Part shown: positions 10,323 through 56,584 of the stretch, in pieces
How the letters are laid out: every line of letters starts with the position of its first letter
Numbering within the stretch: the first letter of the stretch is position 1
Assembly (NCBI GenBank): GCA_024734495.1
Contig: JALMQS010000099.1
Location: forward strand, 67,564,483-67,628,482
Length of the DNA stretch: 64,000 nt
Origin: Forficula auricularia
Lineage: Eukaryota > Arthropoda > Insecta > Dermaptera > Forficulidae
Reading direction: 5' to 3'
Translations under genes and position numbers: made by a program
The notes under the pieces: model-generated
The model's input: only the letters and a program-made list of their open reading frames with translations
The model's database searches: none
Told to the model about the DNA's origin: nothing

Positions 10323-11133
10323 AAAAATTAATGCATTTATTTAGCGTCCAAGGTGTGGTTAAGCATTGACTCCCTTAGAAAAATCTCGTCAATTATTTAT
10401 GCTATGAGATTAATTTTATGCTTAAAAACATCAAGAAAACTACAGATTGAAAAATGTACATCTCAAAAGATATATAGTACAAGTACAGATATATCTATTT
10501 CGACATCAGGTTCCCTGAATCCCTTTCGATCAATTTAATTGTTTTTTTTCTCCATTATCAAAATAATGATTGTTGTTGTTACCGAGGTGACAAACCAAAT
10601 CAAGGCCTCTTTGATCAAGTTGCCCGCATTCTCAAAATTTTTTTATTTAATTATACAAACAAACAAAAAAATCAATCTACTTATCTATTATTTTATTTTT
10701 AAGGAAGAAATAATTTAAATCAATTTAAAAATGTAAATTAATTATTTATTTTTATAGAGTAATTTTAATTTTAATAATAACGTTACATGTAATCACATGC
10801 AAGTTAAAATTATACAAGAATGTCTATTTATACAAACAAATTCAGAGTCATATTTACTAAAAAAATAGTTTAAAATGGCATATTTCAAAAATAGATTGAA
10901 TATGTTTACATACATTCACATATATATATATATAGGTATATATATCTATTTATCTATCTCTATATATTTTTTGACACATATAAAATTATTTAAATGATAT
11001 TAGAGTTGTATATATAAGAAAAAAAAAAGAGATTCATTTCGATATATTCAATAAAAACAAAAATAACAGTCCTTAAACGTATTTTAAGATTCTAAATTTT
11101 AAAGACGAATAAAGAGAATTTAATGGTCTTATT
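10323..11133. other. PRPS 3' flank/3' UTR region, AT-rich
   Basis: Downstream of the PRPS stop codon (minus strand) the sequence is AT-rich with TA microsatellite stretches at 10919-10970. It should contain the PRPS 3' UTR, but I cannot fix the polyadenylation site. Confidence 0.4.
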
Positions 11134-43323
<32,190 letters not shown>

Positions 43324-43756
43324 TCTGCTGCGAATAACTGGCGATGATTTTTCCAAGTTAGCTCTAATCAAACACTTTGCACGAACTGGATCTGATAATA
43401 CGGGCATCACTAAAAAAGAGTTGATAGCCAATGAGATGAAAGTAAACACGTTTCCGGCACTCGCGCGCCCTCCGTTACCCTGACGACCAAGTTCGGAATT
43501 AAATCCCTACGTTTTCCAACGATAACATTCACAGAGAGAGCTCTAATTCGAAATTAAAATAAAAAGATAAAAAACAAAAAAAAAAAACAACCAAAAAAAA
43601 ATTTCGTCATGATTTCAAATTGTTACACGTTAAGGAAGAATTGAATCTATTTAAGAAGATAAGGATCATTGATTTTGTATGGACAAGAAGAACGTCACCT
43701 CATTATAATTTTTTCTTTCTCCCATTTAGCTGCTATGTGCTAAAACTTATTGAAAA
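43324..43756. promoter_or_regulatory. Shared 5' region of PRPS and UBE2K (putative bidirectional promoter)
   Basis: The 433 bp between the two start codons must hold both 5' UTRs and both transcription starts. It includes a GC-richer, CpG-containing patch (TTTCCGGCACTCGCGCGCCC at 43450) and an A-rich stretch (43556-43600). No clear TATA box or other element is assigned. Both genes are housekeeping genes, in keeping with a TATA-less divergent promoter. Confidence 0.6.
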
Positions 43757-43819
43757 ATGGCGAACATAGCGGCCCAAAGAATTAGGAGAGAATTTAAAGA
43801 GGTTATAAGAAGTGAAGAG
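43757..43819 (+). CDS. UBE2K: UBE2K exon 1
   Basis: ATGGCGAACATAGCGGCC opens the family N-terminus MANIAAQRIRREFKEVIRSE. The preceding AAAA is a fair insect start context. Donor GAAGAG|GTATTT. Confidence 0.93.
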
Positions 43820-46800
43820 GTATTTTGAGAAACTATTATCATTCTATTTACACCCAATATAAAATCAGTAAATTTTCATAAAAAATTTAATATTTATTTA
43901 TTAATTATTTAACTAGATATAAACAATTTATTAGCTTTTAAATTTATTTCAAATTATATTATTTATTTACTATAAAAAAAAGTTTGTATTCATTGAAAAG
44001 CAATTTTAATTATTATTTTTCATAAAATGAAATCCTACCTTTTTCATTATTTTCGGATCCCATCTTATTCCGTTTGAATTTAAAATGAATATTTTTAAGA
44101 TGAATATTGCAAACAAAAGGTCCTATAGGTCATTATTTTATCAATTTTCCATGAATGACGTCAAGATATATTTTTGATAAACACATTTTTTTATACTTTA
44201 TTAATTTTTCAATTTTTTCAAATTTTTAGGTTGCCAAATGTGCTATAAAATTAGAATTGGTCAATGACACTTTTACTGAATTGAAAGGTGAAATTGCTGG
44301 CCCACCAGAAACTCCATATGAAGGTGGAACGTTTGTTTTGGAGATCAAAGTTCCTGAAACATATCCCTTTAATCCTCCAAAGGTTGGATTCTAGTATTAA
44401 ATTCTATACTAACAGTGCGATTTCCGTCCTTAAAAATAAATAAATTTGATGACCCTAAAACGAATATGACAGTTAACGTTAATCAAACCATTGAAAAGAT
44501 TTTATTTTGTCGAGTTAAGAGTCTAACAAAGATATTATATAAATAAATTTATAATTTTCTCATTAATATATCAAAGAATATTAGTAATAAAGCTGTTGAA
44601 GCTTTTATTTTTGTGATTAATTTAATTAAAGTTTGAATTTTTATTTAAATCACACATGATTAATTTATAATTATTTATTGTAAACAAATAATTACAATAA
44701 CTTATATCAAAGAATAATTAACACATTAACGAGAATTGTTTTTGATCGCGCTTTTTAAATTGCGAGATACCGCTGGTTGAGGCTATTGGAGTCTGCTGAG
44801 TCTTAAGTCTGGACCAAGAGAATGAAAAAGACATGATCCATAACTTTTAAGGAGTTAGGTGTTTGGTTCTAGGTGAAACATTTTAATATAATAATAAAAC
44901 TTGAGCAAGATGCGAGGTAGGTTTCACAAAAAAGAATAAAAGCAGAATTGAGTTTTGAATTCGATATATTTCGGGGGTGAGCCCATCATCAGGAGTAAAA
45001 GAAAACTGATTATACATTGGAAAAATAATTTTACAAATAACATTCTTTGACTCCTGATGATGGGCTCACCCCCGAAATATATCGAATTCAAAACTCAATT
45101 TTGTTTTATCTCTTTTTGTGAAACCTGCCTCGCATCTTGCTCAAGTTTTATTATTATATAATATACATATTTATATTCGTTATAATATATTTATTATGTA
45201 TATTAAGAGTTGAATTTTTAGTTAAATCACACACAATTCATTATTGAACACGAATAAATAATACAATAAAACTAGTAATATTATTTATTCGTTAATCATA
45301 AGTTTCCTGTATTTGATTCGATCGCGAATCTTGTTTAAAAAGCGCGATCAAAAACAATTCCCGTTAATATGTTAATTATTCTTTGATATATTAATGAGAA
45401 AATTATAAATTTATTTAACTTCATTATTTCAAGTTAGAAATATATAAATTCGGATATTATTTTCACTTAATATTTGACAAAAATCACCTGCATTCGATTC
45501 GCGATCGAATCAAATACAGGAAACTTATGATTAAAGATATTATATATTCGTCATATATATATGTATTATGTATATGTTTATTTGCATCAAGCAGAGGACA
45601 ACGTCGATGATTTCCATTTATGAATCAACAACTCTACTACTCTCTGTTAGAGCCTAACAAATAAATTGTATAAATACATATTTATATTCGTTAATAATTA
45701 ATAGAGATTGTGGTGTTGGTGCAAGGTGAAACATCTTTAATATAGATAAAAGTAAATAAATATTATATGAAATATTCATTTACTATGAGTTAAGATTTCT
45801 AGCCCACATTAAAATTGAAAAATAAAAGAGGTTTAGATTTTAATGTGAAACAAGTGACCTAGAAATCTTAACTCATAGTAAATGAATATTTCATATAATT
45901 AATTAACAGGAATAGCAGGGAATTGGACAAAAATTAAAAACAGAGTTTTTATTGAACGGGCCAGACGTTTCGTCGATTAATTTCGACTTCCTCAGTGGCT
46001 CATTCTATCACTCTTTGTGAAAAGACAATTCCACTACGCGACGAAACATCCTTGGAATTGTCTTTTGACAAAGAGTGATAGAATGAGCCACTGAGGAAGT
46101 CGAAATTAATCGACGAAACGTCTGGCCCGTTCAATAAAAACTTTGTTTTTAATTTGTCCAATTCCCTGCTATTCCTGTTAATTAATGCTTATTATGGATA
46201 CGAGTGATTTACCGTTATTTCATATAATATTTATTTACTTTTATCTTTATTATATTCGTTATAATATATTTATTATGTATATTAAGAGTTGAATTTTTAG
46301 TTAAATCACATATAATTAATTATAATTATTAATTGAACACGAATAAATATTACAATAAAACTACTACTATTGTGATTAATTTTATTGAGAATTGAATTTT
46401 TAGTTAAATCACACATAATTAATTAGTGCTTGGAGCACCGAACGATGCTCGGTAACTTTTTGCCTCTAAATAACTTAAATTTCAAATTTTAAGACTCTGC
46501 GACTTACTGAAGACGAGATATGAATGATTAAAATATTTATTTTGCGACATGACTAATTTACACCCCCTTTCTTTATTTCAATCGGATTAAAATTTACACA
46601 CGACTAATATCTCATGAGACTTGATAAGTACACCAATTTTTAGCGAAATCGTTAGAGCAGTTTTCGAGAAACCGATTCAATATATATTTATGTTACGACT
46701 AATATGCAAATTTGGATAGTTTATAAACTAACCAAACCATTGGCTATTTTGATAGAAAACGCAATTTCCACTAAAATAGCAGTTAGTTTGCAAACTAATC

Positions 46801-49800
46801 AAGAGCCTTGGCTAATTTACTTGAAATTATTGAGAAAACCAAAATAGCGGGTTTGCTTATAAACTATCCAATGCAGCCTGGCTAATATGAAAACCATAAT
46901 TTCTAGTAACACAAAATAGCCACCTTTGGCTGGTTTATAAACTAACCAACCTATTTTCTGGTTAATTTGCAAGTAAAGTTAGGTTATGAATATGAAATGT
47001 TATTGTTTTTCTTTTTTGGTGTCCTGGCCGGGTTTGTTTTTATATTTCACACGAACATCAACAGTTATTGTTAATAAAATGAATCACAAAGAAAAATTTA
47101 ACTAGCTATTTTGTGTTACTAGACATCATGGTTTTCATATTAGCCAGGCTGCATTGGATAGTTTATAAACTAACTCGCTATTTTGGTTTTTTCAATAATT
47201 TCAAGTAAATTAGCCAAGACTCTTGGTTAGTTTGCAAACTTGCTGCTATTTTAATGGAAATTGTGTTTTCTATCAAAATAGCCAATGGTTTGGTTAGTTT
47301 ATAAACTATCCAAATTTGCATATTAGACGTAACATATATATTATGTTTCAAATTTCAAGACTGCGACTTACTGAAGACGAGATATGAACGATTAAAATAT
47401 TTATTTGGCGACATGACTAATTTACACCCCCTTCCTTTATTTCAATCGGATTAAAATTTACACACGACTAATAACTCATGAGACTTGATAAGTACACCAA
47501 TTTCTAGTGAAATCATTAGAGCAGTTTTCGAGAAAACGATTCTATTTATATATATACAAGAATTGCTCGTTTAATATAATAAGATAAGATAATTATTTAT
47601 TAAACATATACAAAATACAATAAAACTACTACTATTATTTAAAGATAAGAGTAAATAAATATTATATTTAATATTGATTTACTATGAGTTAAGGATACTA
47701 GGTCACTTATTTCACATTAAAATTAAAAAATTAAAAGATATAAAAAAAATTTTCTTTTTCAATATATATATTTCGGGCTATCAACATCTTCAGGAAGTAC
47801 AGAAAGTAACTCTTATCTTTATTAAAGATGTTTCACCTTGCACCAACACCACAATCTCTACTAATTATTACTATTATTTATTCGTGTTCAATAAATAATT
47901 ATAATTAATTATGTGTGATTTAACTAAAAATTCAAATCTCAATAAAATTAATCACAAAAATAAAAGCTTCAACAGCTTCATTACTAATTATTATGTATAT
48001 GTTTATTTATTTATAGCCACCGAGGACTTGTGGCTCTAAGCAGGTCGAGTAATAAAGATTTATTTATATCAACCAGTGGACAACCTCATTGATTTCCATT
48101 GATGAATTAACAACTCTGCTACTCTTGACAAAACAAAATCTTTTCAATTAATAAAAATCCTCCCACACGTCTGATTCAGTAGTTTATAATCTCTTGGGTT
48201 TCTTTAGAAATCTTAACTTTTACTATCGGTAATTCGAACTTTTAAATTAGAAAGTTTGTTAAAATGTTCTTGTTACGTTTCGGCTTCTAATTCTGAATCC
48301 GATTTCAATTGATAATATATATATATATATATATATAATGTGACAATATAAGAGCTGTAGATTCATACCAGCACCTCATACCAAATGTGACTAGTAGGCA
48401 GCCTGCGGGTTAATCCCAGAAAACCTCCAACAAATTTGTTTTCGACAATTGCCCAAGGTTGTCTTTTAGTCAACATTGGATTAATTTGTCTTAATCGGGT
48501 GATTGGGCGATACGGCGACCAAAACATTCCGTTTTGCAGCTGCCTGATCTGTCACATTTGTAGAAGGTTTGGTGGGATTAAACCGCAGGCTGCCTACTTT
48601 GTCACATTTGGTATAAGGTGCTGGTATGAATCTACAGCTCTTATATTGTCACAATATATATTTAAATCTGTCAAATATTTAAATTATAAAATATATCTGA
48701 AGGTTTTCTACATTTGATTCAATCGCGAATCTAATGTAGGGAATTTTTGTCAAATATTGAGTGAAAATAATATTTGAACTTATATATTTCTAACTTGAAA
48801 TAATGATATTAAATAAATTTTAATTTTCTCATTAATATATCAAAGAATAATTGATACGTCAACAAGAATTATCTTTTTTCTCTCTTGGTCCAGACTTAAT
48901 ACTCCGCAGACTCCAATAGCGTAATCCGCAGTAGTCTCGCGAGATAAAAATATCTTTTTTCAAATCAGCGCGGTCAAAATAATTCTTGTTGACGTAACAA
49001 TTATTCTTATAGTAAAATGAGGCTCATAGATATAAACATCAATTTTAACTGATCGAATTCTGACCCAGTTGACTCGATCCATATCTATTATCAGTTAGAA
49101 ACAGATTAATTTATTACAACCATGTATGTCCTTTTAACATTTTTTATATCAGAAACAGATCTGTTTACATTACATTTAAGAAAGCTCAACTCAAACGAAA
49201 ACAGAACTCACAATTACAAATTTACAAGTAACGATAACAAAAATTTCATCACTAATCACACACTCGTACATCTGAAACAGATTGATCTCAAACATTAATT
49301 AAATAGGCTCTCAACGATATCAATGCGATGCAAATTCTGATTTGCAGACCTCTGTATTCGGTCATTCGCCCTAAAATATCAACAGATTCAAAATTAGTCT
49401 TAAATAAAATATAAACATTTTATTTTATGAGAGATTATTTAAAGATCGTATTTTAGTTAAATTTGATTTCTGTGTGAGAAAATTTCACGCCCCCGCCAAA
49501 GTGTCATTTTGACATGGAAATCAAAGTCATTCAATAATATTTGCTTGATACGGACTTTAAATTGTTTTTCATTTAGTAATATTGATGAAATCACAGAGCT
49601 TGTTTGAATTTAGGAAAAGGGGTCGCCTATAAAATACAAAACGTCTCGCTATATTCTGACATTTTCGACCACCCCTTCCCTTTGTCACAGTTCCTCCCAC
49701 TTTTCTAGACCCCATAACTATAATTATGTCCCCCCCCCCTTTTTTTTTTTATAAAACGAAAAATGAAGGATAATTGTATAAATTTCATTAATACAGCTAT

Positions 49801-52800
49801 ATTAATAGAAATTATATTTGAAGGTTGAAATTTTGTGTAAATCTTAGATAATTAATTAGTGCCTGAGGCTCGGTAACTTTGCCTCTAAGGAATTTGCATG
49901 ACGCAAGTAAATGCAACAAGGTAGATGGTAAATGGAAGGTGCTGGATGGCCAATCGGATGACAGGCACTGAATGTTCCTGTCATCTGATTGGCCATCCCA
50001 GCCCTTCCATTTACCATCTACCTTGGTTAGCATTTACTTTGCGTCATGCAACCGGCCCTAAATAGCTCAATAACTCTTGACACTTGATAAGTACACCAAT
50101 TTAAAAAAAATCGTTAGTTCCGTTTTTGAGAAAATAAAAAAAAATCTTTAATGTAAATGTCAACTTCCAGTGTTTCGATTTAAAGCAAAAAATTGTTGTA
50201 CCCCTTCTAGCCTATATCGAGCTTAAGTTTCAAATTTCGTAGCTCTGAGATTTATGGTTGCGAAACGCAGTGGGGTACATTCTTACGTACGTAAACATCA
50301 ACTTCCGGTACTTCTATTTTAGCCAAAATCTTGTGCCACTTCTTGTACCTTCTAGACAGCTTAAGTTTCAAATTTCAAGACTGCGACTTACCGAAGACGA
50401 GATATGAACGAACTTGATAAGTTCACCAATTTTTAGCGAAATCGTTAGAGCCGTTTTCGAGAAACCGATTCTATATATATATATATAAGAATTGCTCGTT
50501 TAATATAATAAGATAAGATAACTATTGATTGAACACAAATAATAAATTCTACAATAAAACTTCGACGTTTATTCTGCGACTGAAACGTCGTAGTTACCAT
50601 ATATTATATTAGTTGAAGTTTGTCTTCAATAAACAGTTATAATTTATTATTTGGAATTTAAACAAAATTTCAACCTTCAATAAATTTAATCACAAAAATA
50701 CAAGCTTTAACAGAAATATTTATTTTAAAAATATATTTTGGGAGTACAAAATTATAATCTCAATTGAAAGTAATGGAAGGCAGCCCAGGGATAGTGAGGA
50801 AAGAAAAATTAACACATATCCAAATAAGGTGTAATTTATTGGAATCCTTCCTCCTTTCAAACCCAGCCCAGGGATAGTGAGGAAAGAAAAATTAACACAT
50901 ATCCAAATAAGGTGTAATTTATTGGAATCCTTCCTCCTTTCCCTTCAAACCGACGTTTCGGAGGATTCTTCCCTCCTTCTTCAGGGTTTTAAGGGGTCAA
51001 TGAAGGAAGCAAATAAAATGCTTTTCCTTCCTCTCTCCACAGCAGTGTTTAAAACTTTTTCCTTAATTTCTTAAATAATTAAGAAAAAGAAGGAATTTTT
51101 TTTATGCTTCTGTTAAAGAAGGAAAAAGTTTTAAACACTGCTGTGGAGAGAGGAAGGAAGCATTTTATTTGTTTCCTTCTTTGAATCCTTGAAACTCTGA
51201 AGAAAGAGGGAAAAATGCTCCGAAATGTCGGTTTGAAAGGAAAGGAGGAAAGAATCCAATAAATTACACCTTATTTGGATATGTGTTAATTTTTTCTTTC
51301 CTCACTACCTCTGGGCTGCCTTCCATTACATTCAATTAAAAGTTCTACCAGTCCGTCTCTCTCCAGAGAAAATTTCGTGCAAATAAAAACAAAATTATAA
51401 TTTTTTAAAATAAATAAATCAAGTTTATATTAGGGTTCATTGGTTCATTCAGCTTAACTATTATGTTAGATCACACCGTAAAAGTGAAAAATAACATTAT
51501 GGTTGCTAAAAGAACAAAAAAGAAATCGATATACTTATCTGTGTGATGTCACGCTTGTTTTGACCCCCCCCCCTGTCCTCGCGGCTATATGCCCCTCTCT
51601 CTTTTTGCATACGTATTTTATGGACGGCGGCCCCAAAGTCTTATCTTTTTCAAGACATTGTTTTTTAATTAAAATAAAAAATTGTAATCAATTTTCTAAT
51701 TTTATCTTGAATTGTCCAACCCGAAAGAATTCTCCATTTCATTAAACTAACCAGCAAATCTTCAACGAGGAAACGAATATGATAGTCGTTTCTCTACCAC
51801 ATTGGGTAATATCGTTTTGTTATTTTGGTGAAATGACGACGTATTTGGTCGCTAATCATAAACAAAACAGCTCGGGTTAATTCAATTAGGTTCGGTTGGG
51901 CATTTTCGGTTGAAACCCCACCATAAAATAGATTGGAATTTTTAAAATTGACATTTTTTTTCTGTTATTGAAATGAATTGAATCACCAAATAAAATATAT
52001 AATTCACCATGAGCTACAGATATTAAATTGCTAAAACTTATCATTTTTTTTTACCTATATTTTTAGGTAAGATTTATAACAAAAATTTGGCATCCAAATA
52101 TTTCATCAGTTACCGGCGCTATCTGTTTGGATATTCTCAAAGATCAATGGTGAGATAATTTTTTTTTTAATTTGCAAATAAATATTTTTGTTTGTTTCTT
52201 TTAAGGAATATATCATTATTATAGAGTAGAAGGCTCCATAAGGAGCCAATGTATTTTATCGAATACGAGTTACAGAGCTCTCTGGCGAGTCCAGGGCGAA
52301 ACCATTGAGCAATAAAATGGCGAAACCACTCTCTTCTGGGCAAATTTTGGTGACATTATCAAGAGTAAAAAATACGCTTATATATATATATAACATAAAG
52401 GGTGTGTATCTTTTATCTATGACAAAGGATTTGAATGTTCTATGATCTTTGGATAGCTCTTAAGAACTAAGAGGCCCTGCAGTCGCTAGAGAGCGCTTTT
52501 TCTATATACGGTAGCCTTCCACTCTATATTACTCTTTGGAATATATCTGGCGTTCACCGTATGATATAAAAATTATTGTAGCCTGTTAAACACGTTTTTT
52601 TATAGTTGAAAAAATCAAAATCTTTTTCTCAGCTTGTAATAAAATCAACAAAAAAAAATTATACTTTAAATAATCATGAATTACTTATTGTTTTTTTGTT
52701 GAAATTAATTAAAGCTATGAAGAAATTAAATAGGTGAAAATCACGATAAGAGTGACATCTAATCAAAATATAAAGAATTAATAAAGTAGCGCAAATTCAA

Positions 52801-55800
52801 TGCTGATTCACCCCCCCCCCCCCCTCTTGACATTTTTGTTTGAAATAAGTAATAAGTACCTGGAACACAGAGCGATGCTCGGTAATTTTTTGCTTCAGTT
52901 AATATTATTTTTAATTTTAAATTCAGGTAAAAAGGTCGATTTTAATTCGTGGCTAAAATAAAATAAATTTTAATTATTTTTTTTGCCAACGTTATTCTAA
53001 TCATCAAGACGTATCACTGGCCACAACGTTTTGAATGTAATTGCTATTAAAAATATTATACGAGGTTCTTTCGTTGACCCTTTTAAATCCTGAAGAAGGA
53101 GGCACGATCCATCGAATTGTCGGTTTTTTAAGAGATGAAATTGATATTCTAATTAATTATTTTATAGAAAAATACCTTTAATTAATTAATTTGGCAAATT
53201 CTAATATATAATAATATTTGTGATGATCTTTTTGTGGAATTTAAAATTGAAAAACCAATTAATTATTAAAAGGAAAATGTAATTATACATTTTTATCGAG
53301 ACAACCACCTGTGAATAATTATTTCAATTAACAAAAAACACATCAAAAACAACTTAGCCGAAGATGAGACCGTGACAGATCGAAGTGTCAACCCAAAAAA
53401 TCCCTAACCCGTGAATTTCATGCATATATATATATATATAAGAATTGCTCATTTAATAATATAAGATAAGATAAAATGTACTTATTAACAGTCTACAACA
53501 ATGATTATTATTATGTCCTGTTGATAATTGATATATAAGTCATAGAAACAGTAAATAATTAATAAAATACATAAACTGCTTATTAAATAATTTCTCCATT
53601 AAGATCACAGCTACAAAATGAAATAATTTTAAATTAAATTTTCTTGATTGAATATTTTAAACCTTACTCTATATAGCTTTTTAATTAAGAAAGATGAGTC
53701 AGTCAGAAGCAAATGCCGCTAAGGCTCAGTTGTATTTCGGGTTGTAAAGTCCTTGTTAAAGTTGACAAAGGGTAAAAACCTTATAATTCACCTTGTGCCC
53801 GACGGGATGGCCAATCAGATGAAGCGCGTGTCATCTGATTGGCAAAAAGTGAATTCTAAGGTTTTACCCTTTGTTAACTTTTTCAGTTTACCAACCGACA
53901 TACAACCGGCCCTAAGTCTACTTTTGGTTGATTTAAAATTTTTTCTAAATTCTTATCCATCAAATGCAGTTTATTCTTTTTAGTATAAAAGGTTTTTATT
54001 TCTTGCTTCGATTTTCCTCAGTTATTTTTTCTGAATCAGTGTTCTTATGGGGATGTGATTTAAAAAACATCAATTTTTATTGATGTTGTTTTATGGGCTT
54101 CATCGTAATGGCTTCTGATCAAGTCATATATTAATTTTTTTCATTTTCTATTCTAATTTACAAATATTTCTTTTGATTTAGAAACTATATAATTCTTTTT
54201 TCCTTTGAAACTTTCCTTTTCTTCTCACAAAGATATCACAATTAAATATTTAGTTAACGCTTATGAAATATATAACTTCTGTTTAACTGTAGTTGGAATT
54301 TAGTGTTGGTTTTACAGGAGATCTGTTGCTGGATGTTAGCTTTGATGAACAAGATAATTATGTTTTTGTTAAAATAATTTATTGTTTGTTGCTTATCTGG
54401 TGTTACGTCATCTTAAATGTTGATATCATTAGTGCTAGAAGAAGGGTGTAAATCAAAAATCATGGAAACTTTTAAAATAAAATTGATAAATCACTCCTGT
54501 ATGAGTTCTTACATTTTTACTTAGGGAAAATGGTGTAGGTTTTAGGTGGAACATGATATTATTAATAAAGTAAAGGGAGTGTAGTTTCACAGTGAATGAA
54601 GTAAAACTCAAAGAGGTTTATTTCATTCACTGTGAAACTACACTCCCTTTACTTTATTAATTAGTTCTTACATTGTTGATAATGTCAACACTTAATCCTT
54701 CTACCATTAAAGATTATAGGCATTGAAATTCTAAGGGTTAAAAAATAACCATTTTCAAGTTGTCCTAATCAATCCCAGTCGGATCTATCAAACAAATGGG
54801 CCTTTTTTTGGAGGGGAAATCCGTCATGGACACCTCTTTATGGGTAGTGTCGGACTCCTATCCAGGGGCGGATTTAAGAGACCCAGGGCCCCTAGGCACT
54901 TGACATTTGCCCCCCCCCCCACCATCTCGAAGCTATTTTGGAAATTTAGCAAATTAAATGCACTAGTACAGAACATATTTTTTTTTATTATTTATTCAAG
55001 AACATTGTATTTGTAGGGGTATCTAGCCTTTTTAATGTACAATATTAGGCCAATTTAATTACAAAGAAAATAAACAATATGATACAAACAGATCAAGTAA
55101 GAGAAAAAAAATTTAAAAAGGGAAACAACAATTATATGGAACAAAAACAATAAATATACTGAATATAGAGAAAAGAATTAAACTAAAAAATGACAGCGAT
55201 ATTTGTTTAGCCAGAGATTGTGATTGCATACTTGTATGATATTTGTAATGCCTGTTGTAGATCCCTTGTGATCTTTGTAGGTTGAAAAAAAAAAAAAGAT
55301 TCCGCAACCGGGGCCCCTAGGCCCGGGCCTTGTGGGCCTAGGCGGAAATCCAGCACTGCTCCTACCGACTAAAACCCCTCCTTTCCCCGATTCACCCTAC
55401 CTCGGAACCGCTATTTGCATTACTTCAGGGTATGCAGGTAGACCTCCTTATCACCCGGTATCCTTGGCGGTTAATATCTCCCTGCAGAGGGGGAAATGGG
55501 CCTAATGTCTCTTAATTTTCAAGATTTATATTATAGTAGAGAAGGGGAAATTTTTTGCTTTAATTAAAAGTGTTAAGGGAGAATGCTGTAGGTTCTTGGT
55601 GAAACAATTTAAATAAAGTAAAGAAAATTTTTTGAAAAATGTTTTTTTGGAACTTTTTCAAAAAAAATTTTAAATACTAGGTAGGTTTCACATAAATAAA
55701 AGATCGGATGCTTGTTTAGCACGACTCAATATATATTTCGGGGTATAAGCCCATCTTCAGGAGTTCACAAAGGACACTTCTGAAGATGGGCTTGTACCCT

Positions 55801-56549
55801 GCAATCATGAATTAAATTCTAATATATAATAATATTTGTAATGATCTATTAGTGGTATTTAAAATAAAAAACCAATTAATTTTATTAAAAGAAAATTGAA
55901 AAAAATGTAATTATAAATTTTTATTCAAACAATCACCTGTGAATAATTATTTCAATTAAAAAAAAACATCAAAAATAACTTAGCCGAAGATGAGACCGTG
56001 ACAGATCGAATCGCCAACACAAAAACCATCTAACCCGTGAATTTCATCCAAATCTTTAGCCGTTTTCGAGAAACCGATTCTATATATATATATATATATG
56101 TACATATACAAGAATTGCTCGTTTAATATAATAAGACGAGCAGTACCTGGCGTGCCTACCGCTCGGCCCTCCGGGCTGGCATTCCGGCGGGCAGCGCCTC
56201 GAGATGTGATTATTAGCTGTCCGTAATTATATGTTTTGAAAAAAATATTTTTTTGAATAATGAATATTGATCAAAGAAAGATGAAAAAATATCATTAAAT
56301 GCTTTATAAATACTTTATTAGAGCATGCAACCATTTCTCTCGAAGTTCCCGATCGGTTGGAAACCTATTTCTTTTTTAATAATACATTTCAATCTTTAAA
56401 TTTATTTAAAAAGTGTCTCTAAATTAATTATATATAATAATTTTAAAATTAATTTATCTACTAAAATTTCAAATGACCCGCGCAGTAATAAATTAAGAAT
56501 TAATCTCATTATTCCATTAAATCATATCTCATTAAAACTTATATTATAA

Positions 56550-56584
<35 letters not shown>

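Larger units (their letters stand above)
44850..45180. repeat. Palindromic hammerhead element (ATAT helix III subfamily)
   Basis: Arms AATAAAACTTGAGCAAGATG (44893) and CATCTTGCTCAAGTTTTATT (45132); end block GTTCTAGGTGAAACATTTTA (44876). Cores on minus (44958-45000) and plus (45047-45094). The arm GAATTCAAAACTCAATT is shared too. Confidence 0.8.
44548..45540. repeat. Large palindrome (TCGCGATCGAATCAAATACA family), copy 2, with nested hammerhead palindrome
   Basis: The left arm (44700-44840: GAGAATTGTTTTTGATCGCG, GTCTGCTGAGTCTTAAGT) and right arm (45340-45420) match 33373-34210. A hammerhead element at 44850-45180 replaces the centre. The flank ends CGATTCGCGATCGAATCA at 45496. Confidence 0.7.
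45905..46185. repeat. Palindromic hammerhead-bearing element (GCCA/TGGC helix I)
   Basis: Arms TTAACAGGAATAGCAGGGAA (45904) and TTCCCTGCTATTCCTGTTAA (46162). Cores on minus (45955-46004) and plus (46083-46134), both with every key base. Confidence 0.82.
45570..46262. repeat. Nested palindromes with a hammerhead element
   Basis: The outer palindrome (ATAAAAGTAAATAAATATTATATGAAAT region at 45748 and inverse at 46220) contains a coreless inner palindrome (45765-45895) and the hammerhead element at 45905-46185. Confidence 0.65.
50765..51345. repeat. Palindromic hammerhead element (GGAGG subfamily) with duplicated left arm end
   Basis: GGAAGGCAGCCCAGGGATAG (50774) mirrors the right end (GGGCTGCCTTCC, 51315). 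The first ~92 bp of the left arm (CAGCCCAGGGATAGTGAGGA) are tandemly duplicated at 50867. Cores: minus 50940-50997, plus 51187-51242. Confidence 0.82.

Noticed and set aside
43324..43449. Longer N-terminus for PRPS from the Met at 43449
   Set aside because: The extension has no counterpart in the family as I know it; MPNIKIFSG at 43323 is the conserved start. 5' UTR reading open by chance is likelier.
48436..48717. 93-codon frame rich in Cys
   Set aside because: It spans the centre and right arm of the MITE at 48339-48652; no conserved zinc-binding spacing.
53040..53140. Bacterial-type rho-independent terminators suggested by hairpins before T runs
   Set aside because: The host is an intron-containing eukaryote and the hairpins belong to transposon arms.
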